Origin: an uncultured Clostridia bacterium
Lineage (GTDB): Bacteria; Bacillota; Clostridia; Oscillospirales; Oscillospiraceae
DNA length: 6,610 nt
Assembly: GCA_937907975.1 (NCBI GenBank)
Contig: CALEQS010000135.1
Coordinates: 1-6,610, forward strand
Direction: 5' to 3'
In this document: positions 1 to 5,922 of the stretch, one piece after another
Position numbering within the stretch: position 1 is the stretch's first letter
Layout: the number at the start of each line of letters is the position of its first letter
The notes under the pieces: generated by a model
Told to the model about the DNA's origin: nothing
The model's database searches: none
The model's input: only the letters and a program-made list of their open reading frames with translations
Translations under genes and position numbers: made by a program

Positions 1-181
1 ACTGTTCTAACAACTTTGTATTGAGATCTTCCAAAGAATCCACTTGAGGCAGCGGTACACATACATTGCGCCGGATATATCCAACTAGATTTTCTACCAG
101 CCCCTTTTCATTTCCGGATGCCGGATTACAAAAGATCGGCTGGAATCCGTAGTGTGCGGCCAGTTTGGAATAATCATCCTG
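1..181 (-). pseudogene. istA: IS21-family transposase IstA, internal fragment
   Basis: Read on the minus strand, this stretch is open and encodes about 60 residues typical of the C-terminal half of the IS21 transposase catalytic region: HYGFQPIFCNPASGNEKG, then LVENLVGYIRRN, then a VPLPQVDSLEDLN segment. The Asn-Glu-Lys-Gly motif is where IstA proteins carry the final Glu of the DDE triad (family knowledge). IstA cuts and joins the ends of IS21 elements together with the helper ATPase IstB. The N-terminal side is lost: at about 179-195 the reading frame passes straight into unrelated integrase sequence. The C-terminal side runs off the window, so it is unknown whether istB and an IS end follow. 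The family assignment is solid. The exact breakpoint is good to about 10 nt. Confidence 0.85.
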
Positions 182-330
182 TGCTGCTGCATCTACCTGC
201 TTGGTCAGATGCCTGCGATTGGTGTCGAAGATGTGACTGTAGACATCTGTCACCATATCGCTTACAGCATGGCCGGTGTCGCCCTGAACACTCTTTATAT
301 CGCCGCCGCTCATTTTCAATTTAATATACG
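182..330 (-). pseudogene. Tyrosine recombinase/integrase, C-terminal fragment
   Basis: About 50 minus-strand residues match the last part of clostridial phage/ICE-type tyrosine integrases: KLKMSGGDIKSVQGDTGHA, then MVTDVYSHIFDTNRRHL. The GDTGH box holds the second catalytic His. The Tyr of VYSHI (complement of 239-241) aligns with the nucleophile that links to DNA in this family. The other catalytic residues (Arg, Lys, first His-x-x-Arg), the N-terminal DNA-binding domains and the start codon are absent, so the fragment cannot be active. Its upstream side ends at about 325-330, where the HD-hydrolase remnant begins. Its downstream side continues in frame into the IstA fragment without a stop. 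Most likely debris of an integrated element. Confidence 0.82.
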
Positions 331-702
331 CAGGAACTTCTGGAGCTTGCGGCCATTGTTCACGACATTGCCTGCCCACTGTGCCGCGAGAAGTATGGCG
401 ACACCAATGGAAAACATCAGGAGCGGGAGAGTCCGTCGCTGGTGGAGAAATTTTTTGCGCCGCTGCCTGTTGATCCTGCAGACATAAAACGCATTTCGCG
501 GGTCGTGGCCCATCACCACACCTATACAAATGTAGACGGTCTGGATCATCAGATCCTGCTCGAGGCGGATTTCCTGGTCAATGCCGATGAGAGTGGCTAT
601 GCACGGGCGGCCATTAGGGCTGCCCGCGGCCAGATTTTTCGAACAACATCCGGCATCCGTTTGTTGGATGCGATGTATCAGGAGAATGTGGGCGGCATAT
701 AA
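325..702 (+). pseudogene. HD-domain hydrolase, 5'-truncated
   Basis: The plus-strand frame from 325 to the TAA at 700-702 encodes 125 residues of an HD-superfamily phosphohydrolase-like protein. It begins within ELLELAAIVHDIACPLC and continues with HHHTY and QILLEADFLVNADESG near residues 65-92. The His-Asp doublet and the later Asp are metal ligands in HD proteins; the first ligand His, normally some 30-40 residues upstream, is missing. A stop (TAA, 322-324) lies just upstream in frame, there is no ATG before the HD motif, and no Shine-Dalgarno is visible, so the gene has lost its start and N-terminus. The break coincides with the integrase fragment, which suggests an insertion followed by deletion. 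Substrate cannot be inferred. A GTG at 442 could start a shorter product, but that would lack the HD doublet. Confidence 0.8.
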
Positions 703-719
703 GGCTGCATTTAAATTTT

Positions 720-762
720 GAGAAAAGTCCAGACACTGTATTGCGGTGCCTGGGCTTTTCTC
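720..762. terminator. Intrinsic terminator, probably bidirectional
   Basis: A 17-nt arm (720-736) pairs with 746-762 around a 9-nt loop, with one G-U pair and one A-C mismatch. The GC core is flanked by GAGAAAAG on one side and CTTTTCTC on the other, so a T run follows the core on both strands. It lies 17 nt after the stop of the HD remnant and upstream of the ansA promoter, where it would isolate the asparaginase unit from readthrough. Confidence 0.75.
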
Positions 763-800
763 GGTCAGTAGATGACAGATGACAATTGAAAAAATTGATT

Positions 801-828
801 TTGCATAAACGGTGTAAAAACTTGCATA
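801..828 (+). promoter_or_regulatory. Two TTGCATA direct repeats upstream of the ansA promoter
   Basis: The heptamer TTGCATA occurs at 801-807 and again at 822-828, a start-to-start distance of 21 nt, close to two helical turns. The second copy is a similar distance from the -35 box (846). This phasing would suit a regulator binding one face of the DNA, but the region is AT-rich and the match could be chance. No known operator is recognised. Confidence 0.25.
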
Positions 829-845
829 TATAGAACAGACATTCC

Positions 846-874
846 TTGACGAGCCCATAATTCCGTGCTACTAT
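846..874 (+). promoter_or_regulatory. Sigma-A-type promoter of the asparaginase gene
   Basis: TTGACG (846-851) and TACTAT (869-874) are separated by exactly 17 nt, a near-consensus housekeeping promoter. The expected transcription start, about 881, leaves a leader of roughly 42 nt before the ATG at 923. It follows a terminator and is the only strong candidate between 763 and 922. Confidence 0.75.
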
Positions 875-922
875 GACGGGAATAAAGGCTTTGGCTGCTA
901 AATGTGCTGCAGGGAGGACCGT

Positions 923-1939
923 ATGAACACCAATAAGAGGATTTGTATTATTTACACTGGCGGCACCATCGGTATGGTGCCCAGCGAGCATGGCTATGTG
1001 CCCAAGGCCGGGGTGTTTGAACCGCTGCTGCGCAGCATCAATGATATCCATCGACCGGAATTTCCGGACTGGGAGCTGGTGGAGTTCTCCCCGCTGCTGG
1101 ATTCCTCCAACATTGCAGTGGGAGACTGGAACAAGATCGGCCGGGTCATTTACCAGCGCTATGACGAGTTTGACGGCTTTGTGGTGCTCCATGGTACGGA
1201 TACCATGGCCTATACAGCGTCGGCCCTGTCTTTTATGCTGGAAAACCTGAATAAGCCAGTGGTGTTCACCGGTTCGCAGATCCCGCTGTGTATGCTGCGC
1301 AGTGATGGGCTGGACAATATTGTGAATGCGATCCTGATCGCCGCCTCCGGGCGGGTGCATGAGGTGTGCCTCTACTTTGGCGGGCGGCTGCTGCGGGGCA
1401 ACCGGAGTACAAAGATGTCGGCAGATCTGCTGGAAGCCTTTGATTCGCCCAATGCTCCGCATTTGGCCGAGACAGGTATCGAGATTCAGTACCACGACGC
1501 AGTGATCCGGCCCAAGGGGGGTGGTAAGCTCCATTTGCAGGAGTTTATCGATGTTCCCATCGGTGTGCTCAAGGTATTTCCGGGCATTCAGTTTGACCTC
1601 TTTGAGTCTATTATGACGGAAAAACTGAAGGGCGTAGTGTTTGAGGCCTTTGGTGCGGGCAACATTCCCAGCCGTCCAGGGTCAAACCTCCTGCCATTGG
1701 TGGAACGTGCGCATCGGAGCGGGACGGTCATCGTAGTCTGTTCCCAGTGTCAGCAGGGTTCGGTGAGCCTGGGCACCTATGAGACCAGCAGCGGCCTGGC
1801 CCGGGCGGACGCGGTCAGCGGCGGGGATATGACCATCGAGGCTGCTGTTACCAAGCTCTATTATCTCTTCAGCTGCGGCTATGACAAAGATACGATCCGG
1901 GAGAAGATGGAGGAAAACCTCTGCGGTGAGCGGGGCTGA
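923..1939 (+). CDS. ansA: Type I (cytoplasmic) L-asparaginase
   Basis: Hydrolyses L-asparagine to aspartate and ammonia. The 338-residue product matches E. coli AnsA in length and closely along its sequence. Seen: N-terminal YTGGTIGM with candidate nucleophile Thr15, the mobile-loop Tyr25, the second signature LHGTDTMAYTASALSFMLEN with Thr92-Asp93, and Lys164 in GNRSTK. These are the positions used by bacterial asparaginases. There is no signal peptide, which fits a cytosolic enzyme. A Cys in SQCQQGS and Thr163 occupy positions linked to allosteric Asn binding in the E. coli enzyme, so cooperative behaviour is possible (inference). The start is ATG 923: AGGGAGG at 911-917 lies 5 nt before it, whereas the in-frame ATG at 902 would place that site inside the coding region. 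Single-gene unit with its own promoter and terminator, on the same strand as the liv operon that follows. Confidence 0.93.
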   Translation: MNTNKRICIIYTGGTIGMVPSEHGYVPKAGVFEPLLRSINDIHRPEFPDWELVEFSPLLDSSNIAVGDWNKIGRVIYQRYDEFDGFVVLHGTDTMAYTASALSFMLENLNKPVVFTGSQIPLCMLRSDGLDNIVNAILIAASGRVHEVCLYFGGRLLRGNRSTKMSADLLEAFDSPNAPHLAETGIEIQYHDAVIRPKGGGKLHLQEFIDVPIGVLKVFPGIQFDLFESIMTEKLKGVVFEAFGAGNIPSRPGSNLLPLVERAHRSGTVIVVCSQCQQGSVSLGTYETSSGLARADAVSGGDMTIEAAVTKLYYLFSCGYDKDTIREKMEENLCGERG

Positions 1940-1983
1940 TGCAGGGGGAAATGCAAAAATAAAAGGAAACATTTTACAAATAT

Positions 1984-2015
1984 ACGCAGGCTGTGGAATT
2001 ACAGTCTGCGTTTTT
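1984..2015 (+). terminator. Intrinsic terminator of ansA
   Basis: An 11-bp stem (1984-1994 with 2001-2011, one G-U pair) closes a 6-nt loop (GGAATT) and runs directly into TTTTT (2011-2015). It lies 45 nt after the asparaginase stop codon. On the opposite strand no T run follows, so it works for plus-strand transcription only. Confidence 0.88.
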
Positions 2016-2216
2016 CACGCCCGCTTTGCGCAGAAAACCGCCGGAGAACGGGGCGCGGCGGATTCAGACAGAAGCAGAGAAACCCGCATCTTTGCACAAA
2101 AAATTGTATATATTGGTGAAACGACGGGGACGGTTGAATAATATAACAAAGATATATTACTAAAATACCAGAGAAATTGTGAGAATATCTAAAACGTGAG
2201 AAATGCAGGATTTTGC
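2016..2216. other. Intergenic stretch without a recognised gene
   Basis: The first part is GC-rich, with a possible 5-bp CCGCC/GGCGG hairpin (2038-2042 and 2057-2061). The rest, from about 2090, is strongly AT-rich, as expected upstream of a promoter. No reading frame here has both a ribosome binding site and recognisable protein sequence, and no tRNA or riboswitch pattern was recognised. TTGCAC at 2092-2097 has no -10 box at usable spacing. Confidence 0.5.
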
Positions 2217-2245
2217 TTGCAATGTTGCAAATGATTTGCTATGAT
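2217..2245 (+). promoter_or_regulatory. Promoter of the liv transporter operon
   Basis: TTGCAA (2217-2222), a 17-nt spacer and TATGAT (2240-2245), with TGC directly before the -10 box giving an extended -10 (TGn). Transcription should begin near 2252, producing a leader of about 110 nt before livG. The -35 hexamer is itself a palindrome and is repeated 2 nt downstream (2225-2230), so a regulator bound there would compete with RNA polymerase (inference). Confidence 0.78.
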
Positions 2246-2251
2246 AAAGCC

Positions 2252-2271
2252 AACCTTAGACGAACAAGGTT
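2252..2271 (+). other. Hairpin at the predicted 5' end of the liv mRNA
   Basis: AACCTT (2252-2257) pairs with AAGGTT (2266-2271) around an 8-nt loop. The stem begins at the predicted transcription start, so the mRNA could carry a 5'-terminal stem-loop; such structures can slow decay that starts from the 5' end. The stem is short and the start site is only predicted. Confidence 0.4.
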
Positions 2272-2284
2272 ATCCGAATAGATG

Positions 2285-2340
2285 ATATGCAAAGGGGCAT
2301 ATGCGAGCCTGAGTGCCCGTATATGTCCCTGTATGTTTTT
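2285..2340 (+). promoter_or_regulatory. Structured liv leader with two competing hairpins
   Basis: A long imperfect hairpin pairs 2293-2308 with 2315-2330 (15 pairs including two G-U, one A-C mismatch, 6-nt loop). TTTTT follows at 2336-2340, 6 nt after the stem. A smaller hairpin, ATATGC (2285-2290) with GCATAT (2297-2302), uses part of the same left arm, so the two cannot form together. This resembles a terminator/antiterminator arrangement placed just before the livG ribosome binding site. No T-box or known riboswitch consensus was recognised. The gap between stem and T run makes it a weak terminator at best; a role in translation or stability is equally possible. Confidence 0.4.
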
Positions 2341-2361
2341 ATTGGAAAGGGAGTCGAGAGA

Positions 2362-3129
2362 ATGTCGGTTTTATTGGAGGCGAAGGGCTGCCAGATGACC
2401 TTTAAGGGCCTGCAGGCGGTCAAGAACTTCTCCGCTGTGATCGAGGAGGGCAAGGTCTACGGCCTGATCGGCACCAATGGTGCAGGCAAGACGACGGTGA
2501 TCAATATGCTCTCCGGCGTGCTGACACCGACGGCAGGCCAGATCATTTATCAGGGCAAGGATATCACCGGTATGCAGCCGGATAAGGTCGCCCAGAGCGG
2601 CATTGTTCGCACCTATCAGAACCTGCGGCTGTTTGGAAAGATGACTGCCTTGGAAAACGTTATCATCGGCGTGCAGATGCACAGCCGGTATAATTTCCTG
2701 GAGGGCGTGTTTCATGTGGGCGGCTTCCGCAAGAGCGAGCAGTACTACAAGGACAAGGCGCTGGAAATGATGCGCAGAATGGGAATCGAGCAGTACGCCG
2801 ATGCCCAGGCCGGTTCTCTGCCTTACGGTAGCCAGCGCCGCCTGGAGATTGCCCGCATCCTTGCGGCAGATCCCAAGCTGTTGCTGCTGGATGAGCCGGC
2901 GGCAGGCATGAACCCGCAGGAGAGCATGGATCTGGCGGCCACCATCCGCAAGGTCCAGCAGGACTTCGGTGTCACGGTGCTGCTTATCGAGCATGATATG
3001 AAGGTCATTATGAGCCTGTGCGAGTACATCTATGTGATGGCTTCCGGCGAGATGATCGCCAGCGGTACACCGGAGGAGATCCGCAGTGACCCGCAGGTCG
3101 TGGCGGCCTATCTGGGGAGGGCGGTCTGA
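2362..3129 (+). CDS. livG: Branched-chain amino-acid ABC transporter ATPase LivG
   Basis: One of two cytoplasmic ATPases that drive uptake through the LivHM channel. The product is 255 residues, the usual LivG size. Seen: Walker A GTNGAGKTT (37-45), Q-loop in RTYQNLRLF (83-91), the ABC signature as LPYGSQRRLEIAR (153-165), Walker B LLLLDEP (173-179) with the LivG-typical AAGMNP after it, and H-loop His211 in IEHD. All catalytic elements are intact. The insert around YNFLEGVF (110-117) before the signature fits the LivG branch, which has a longer helical region than LivF. Start ATG 2362 has AAAGGGAG (2346-2353) 8 nt before it. An in-frame ATG at 2287 would add 25 residues that overlap the leader hairpins and has no binding site. 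First gene of the operon; its TGA overlaps the livF ATG by one base. Confidence 0.93.
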   Translation: MSVLLEAKGCQMTFKGLQAVKNFSAVIEEGKVYGLIGTNGAGKTTVINMLSGVLTPTAGQIIYQGKDITGMQPDKVAQSGIVRTYQNLRLFGKMTALENVIIGVQMHSRYNFLEGVFHVGGFRKSEQYYKDKALEMMRRMGIEQYADAQAGSLPYGSQRRLEIARILAADPKLLLLDEPAAGMNPQESMDLAATIRKVQQDFGVTVLLIEHDMKVIMSLCEYIYVMASGEMIASGTPEEIRSDPQVVAAYLGRAV

Positions 3130-3839
3130 TGTTAAAGGTTGAAAATCTGGTGGTCAAATACGGCAGCATCACCGCAGTGGATCAGATCTCGTTCGAGGTC
3201 GGTGACAACGAGACCGTGGCCATGATCGGAGCCAACGGTGCCGGCAAGAGCACCACGCTGAAGGCAATTTCCGGCCTGCATAAGATCAGTGCCGGCAGGA
3301 TCTTCTTCGACGGGAAGGAGATCAGCAAGACCGGCGCAGATCAGATCGTCCGCGCGGGATTGGTGCAGGTGCCGGAGGGAAGACAGATCTTCAATAAGCT
3401 GTCCGTATCCGAAAACCTGACCATGGGTGCATACATTATGAAGGACAAGGACGCACAGGAGCGCAACCGGGAGCTTGCCTATACGCTGTTCCCCATCCTG
3501 AAGGAGCGCGCCCGTCAGGCGGCGGGCACCTTGTCCGGCGGCGAGCAGCAGATGCTGGCCATTGGCCGGGCGCTGATGAGTTCTCCGAGAATGCTTTTGC
3601 TGGATGAGCCCTCCATGGGCCTGTCTCCCATTATGACGCAGCAGGTGTTTGCCGCGCTGGAGCAGCTGAAAAAAGAGGGTATGACCATTCTGCTGATCGA
3701 GCAGAACGCCTATGACGCGCTTGAGATCTCCGACCGTGCCTACATCATGGAGACCGGCCGCATTACGCTGGAGGGTTCCAGTGCGGACCTGATCGCCGAT
3801 GAGCGTGTGAAGAACGCATATCTGGGAGGAGAGCTATGA
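3129..3839 (+). CDS. livF: Branched-chain amino-acid ABC transporter ATPase LivF
   Basis: Second ATPase subunit, expected to pair with LivG under the LivHM membrane domain. At 236 residues it has normal LivF length. Seen: Walker A GANGAGKST (34-42), the LivF-typical LVQVPEGRQIF (78-88) and SVSENLTMGAY (92-102), ABC signature LSGGEQQMLAIGRAL (135-149), Walker B MLLLDEP (155-161) followed by SMGLSP. The switch position reads IEQN, with Gln192 in place of the usual H-loop His; this is a regular trait of LivF proteins and not a defect. GGGGAGG at 3114-3120 lies 8 nt before the ATG, inside the end of livG, and the TGATG junction indicates translational coupling. The stop overlaps livH by 4 nt (ATGA). 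Confidence 0.93.
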   Translation: MLKVENLVVKYGSITAVDQISFEVGDNETVAMIGANGAGKSTTLKAISGLHKISAGRIFFDGKEISKTGADQIVRAGLVQVPEGRQIFNKLSVSENLTMGAYIMKDKDAQERNRELAYTLFPILKERARQAAGTLSGGEQQMLAIGRALMSSPRMLLLDEPSMGLSPIMTQQVFAALEQLKKEGMTILLIEQNAYDALEISDRAYIMETGRITLEGSSADLIADERVKNAYLGGEL

Positions 3840-4732
3840 CTGCATCTTACGTTTTGAGTATGCTGGTGAGCGGCTTGAAGCTCGGCAGTATTTACGCCAT
3901 CGTGGCAATTGGTTATTCCATTGTTTACGGTATCCTGCGCCTTATCAACTTCGCCCACGGCGACATCATGACCGTCGGCGTCTATCTGGTGCTGGTGCTG
4001 ATGAACAGCCTGGGCGTGCCTGTTGTGGCATGCATCGTCATTTCGGTGGGCTTCAGCGTGATCGTGGGTCTGCTGATCGAGCGGTTGGCCTATCGGCCGT
4101 TGCGGGACTCCACGGAGGAGACGACATTGATCTCGTCGCTGGCTGTTTCGTCCCTGCTGCAGAACCTGCTCCAGATGGTGTTCGGCTCCCAGCGCAAACC
4201 TTTCCTGCTGCCAAACTGGCTGACGCAGAGCCATAAGCTGGGTGCGGTGAGCCTGTCCACCATCAACATTCTGACCTTTATCATTACGGCTGTCTTCCTG
4301 ATCGCGCTGTACTTCATCCTGACCCGGACGAAGATCGGCATGGCCATGCGGGCCTGCTCTGAGAATATGAACGCGGCCCGGCTCATGGGCATCAATGTCA
4401 ACCGGGTCGTCATGTTTGCCTTTGCCATCGGCTCCGGCATGGCGGTGATCGCCGGTGTGCTGCTGGCTGGTGAGTACAAGACCATTTATCCCACGCTGGG
4501 CTTTGTCCCCGGCCTGAAGGCCTTCTGTGCCGCTGTGGTCGGCGGCATCGGTAGCACGGGCGGCGCTGTGGCCGGTGCATTTATCATCGGCCTGGCCGAG
4601 ATGCTGTTCGCCGGTCTGATGCCCGCCTCCGTCACCGCCTACCGCGATGCCTTCGTGTTCCTGCTGATGGTGATCGTTCTGCTGTTCCGTCCCAATGGAC
4701 TGTTCGGCCATGCGGAAGGAGGCCGCAGCTGA
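3836..4732 (+). CDS. livH: Branched-chain amino-acid ABC transporter permease LivH
   Basis: One of the two integral membrane subunits that form the translocation path. 298 residues, mostly hydrophobic, with several membrane segments. Family landmarks seen: GSIYAIVAIGYSIVYGI (17-33) followed by LINFAHGDI (36-44); the ERLAYRPLR motif (82-90) with the LISSLAVSSLLQNLLQ region after it; a cytoplasmic loop with GMAMRACSEN and ARLMGIN, which occupies the place of the ATPase-contacting (EAA-like) loop; and the late VVGGIGSTGGAVAGAFIIG stretch. Start ATG 3836 shares ATGA with the livF stop and has GGGAGGAG at 3824-3831. Hydrophilic insertions or breaks are not seen. The substrate class is inferred from family only: members carry Leu/Ile/Val, other amino acids, or in some lineages urea and short amides. 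Confidence 0.92.
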   Translation: MTASYVLSMLVSGLKLGSIYAIVAIGYSIVYGILRLINFAHGDIMTVGVYLVLVLMNSLGVPVVACIVISVGFSVIVGLLIERLAYRPLRDSTEETTLISSLAVSSLLQNLLQMVFGSQRKPFLLPNWLTQSHKLGAVSLSTINILTFIITAVFLIALYFILTRTKIGMAMRACSENMNAARLMGINVNRVVMFAFAIGSGMAVIAGVLLAGEYKTIYPTLGFVPGLKAFCAAVVGGIGSTGGAVAGAFIIGLAEMLFAGLMPASVTAYRDAFVFLLMVIVLLFRPNGLFGHAEGGRS

Positions 4733-4733
4733 T

Positions 4734-5846
4734 ATGAATAATGTGAAACTGCGCGACAGCAATCTGTTCCGCCTGATCGTATTCGTTCTGATCCCGCTGG
4801 TGTTTTTGATCTCTTGCGGTTTGAAGCCGAAGAGCTATCTCACCGGCATCGTCGTCACCATTGGCATTTATGTGATCCTCTGCGCCAGCCTGAACCTCAT
4901 CAACGGTTTCTCCGGCATGTTCTCCATGGGCCACGCGGCCTTCATGGCCATCGGCGCGTACCTGTCAGCATTTCTGACTCTGCCGAGTAATGTCAAGGAG
5001 AACATGTGCTCCGGACTTCCCGACTGGCTCATTCACACGCAGGCCCCCTTTGCGGTGGCGCTGATCGTGGGCGGCCTGGGCGCCATGCTGGTGGCCGTGC
5101 TCATCGCGTTCCCGGTGGTGCGCACCAAGGGCCACTACCTCAGCGTGGTGACGCTGGCCCTCATTGTGGTGGTGTGCGCGGTCGTTGACAATCAGGAGAG
5201 CTGGACCAACGGCTCCCGCGGCCTGAACGGCATTCCCGCCAAGAGTAATATCGTATCCGTTTACATTGTGATGGTCATCACCCTGTTCCTTCTGTTCCGC
5301 ATTATCCGCTCCAGCTACGGCCGTGGACTGATCGCCATGCGGGATGATCCGGTGGCGGCCCAGACGCTGGGCATCAACCTGGTGCGCAAGAAGATCTCCT
5401 GCTTTGCGATCAGCGCTTTCTTTGCCGGTGTCGGCGGCGCCCTGTGGGGCCACTATCTGACGGCCATCTCCAGCTCCGGCTTCTACTTCACCAAGAGCTT
5501 TGACATCGTGGAGATCAGCATCATCGGCGGTATGTCCTCCCTGAGCGGCTCCATTCTGGGCGCGATCTTCTTTACGGTCATTCCGGAGTTCCTGGCTCCG
5601 CTGGAGAGCGGACTGAAGATCGCCGGTGTGAAGCTGCCTGCGATGTTCGGCTTGAGCAACATTATTATGGCGCTGCTGCTGATCCTGCTGATCATCTTCC
5701 GCCGTCAGGGCCTGATGGGAAACAGCGAGATCATTCTGGAGAGCTGGTTCTCCAAGGACACCTATCTGTCACTCTTTAAAAAGGAAGAGTATCAGAAGCT
5801 GGCAGCCGGGTTTAAGAACCTGTTTGCCAGAAAGAAAAAGCAGTAA
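4734..5846 (+). CDS. livM: Branched-chain amino-acid ABC transporter permease LivM
   Basis: Second channel subunit, partner of LivH. 370 residues with a short basic N-terminus and multiple membrane segments. Family landmarks: LNLINGFSGMFSMGHAAFMA (53-72), TKGHYLSVVTLAL (about 131-143), and the ATPase-contacting loop beginning GRGLIAMRDDPVAAQTLGIN at residue 196, followed by AFFAGVGGALWGHYL. After the usual LivM end (RRQGLMG, 323-329) there is an extra charged tail of about 40 residues ending in KKKQ, probably cytoplasmic. Start ATG 4734 is one nt after the livH stop, with AAGGAGG at 4716-4722. In-frame ATGs at 4695 and 4707 lie in livH at or before that site and would add a charged extension, so they are less likely. 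Confidence 0.9.
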   Translation: MNNVKLRDSNLFRLIVFVLIPLVFLISCGLKPKSYLTGIVVTIGIYVILCASLNLINGFSGMFSMGHAAFMAIGAYLSAFLTLPSNVKENMCSGLPDWLIHTQAPFAVALIVGGLGAMLVAVLIAFPVVRTKGHYLSVVTLALIVVVCAVVDNQESWTNGSRGLNGIPAKSNIVSVYIVMVITLFLLFRIIRSSYGRGLIAMRDDPVAAQTLGINLVRKKISCFAISAFFAGVGGALWGHYLTAISSSGFYFTKSFDIVEISIIGGMSSLSGSILGAIFFTVIPEFLAPLESGLKIAGVKLPAMFGLSNIIMALLLILLIIFRRQGLMGNSEIILESWFSKDTYLSLFKKEEYQKLAAGFKNLFARKKKQ

Positions 5847-5864
5847 AGGCTGCCCGTCAAATGG

Positions 5865-5891
5865 ATGCTTATGCGTTCTCCCGCATTGCAT
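5865..5891 (+). other. Small hairpin in the livM-livK spacer
   Basis: ATGC (5865-5868) and ATGCG (5871-5875) pair with CGCAT (5882-5886) and GCAT (5888-5891) around a 6-nt loop, with a 2x1 internal loop. AAATTTT follows. The stem is short and the T run brief, so it is a weak terminator at best; it may protect a 3' end or let the downstream binding-protein message accumulate separately. It is the only notable structure in the 76-nt gap. Confidence 0.35.
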
Positions 5892-5922
5892 AAATTTTCC
5901 AAAGTATTAAGGAGGAAAGATC

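Noticed and set aside
771..784. Tandem repeat GATGACA x2
   Set aside because: Only two 7-nt copies with no further structure or link to the promoter; likely chance.
801..832. Second ansA promoter (TTGCAT with TATATA)
   Set aside because: The spacing is 20 nt, too long for a good promoter, and a much better one lies at 846-874.
902..922. Earlier in-frame ATG for the asparaginase
   Set aside because: Using it would put the Shine-Dalgarno sequence AGGGAGG (911-917) inside the coding region and add seven residues absent from the AnsA family.
614..1534. Long minus-strand open frame opposite the asparaginase gene
   Set aside because: It is the antisense shadow of ansA and its upstream region; the translation is rich in His, Gln and Arg and has no recognisable domain, while the plus strand encodes a clear enzyme.
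2287..2361. In-frame 25-codon N-terminal extension of LivG
   Set aside because: No ribosome binding site precedes ATG 2287, the region forms leader hairpins, and the LivG family starts near the residue encoded at 2362.
2252..2361. T-box or known amino-acid riboswitch in the liv leader
   Set aside because: The roughly 110-nt leader is too short and lacks the T-box AGGGTGGNACCGCG element; no other riboswitch consensus was recognised.
2818..2860. Non-canonical LivG signature LPYGSQ in place of LSGGQ
   Set aside because: LivG proteins commonly carry L-x-Y-G-x-Q-R-R-L-E at this site, so this is family-typical and not a damaged ATPase.
3696..3707. LivF lacks the H-loop His (IEQN)
   Set aside because: Gln at this position is usual in LivF proteins; the other ATPase motifs are intact.
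3740..4762. 340-codon minus-strand open frame opposite livH
   Set aside because: His/Asp/Gln-rich translation typical of the complement of a hydrophobic membrane-protein gene; the plus-strand LivH is unambiguous.
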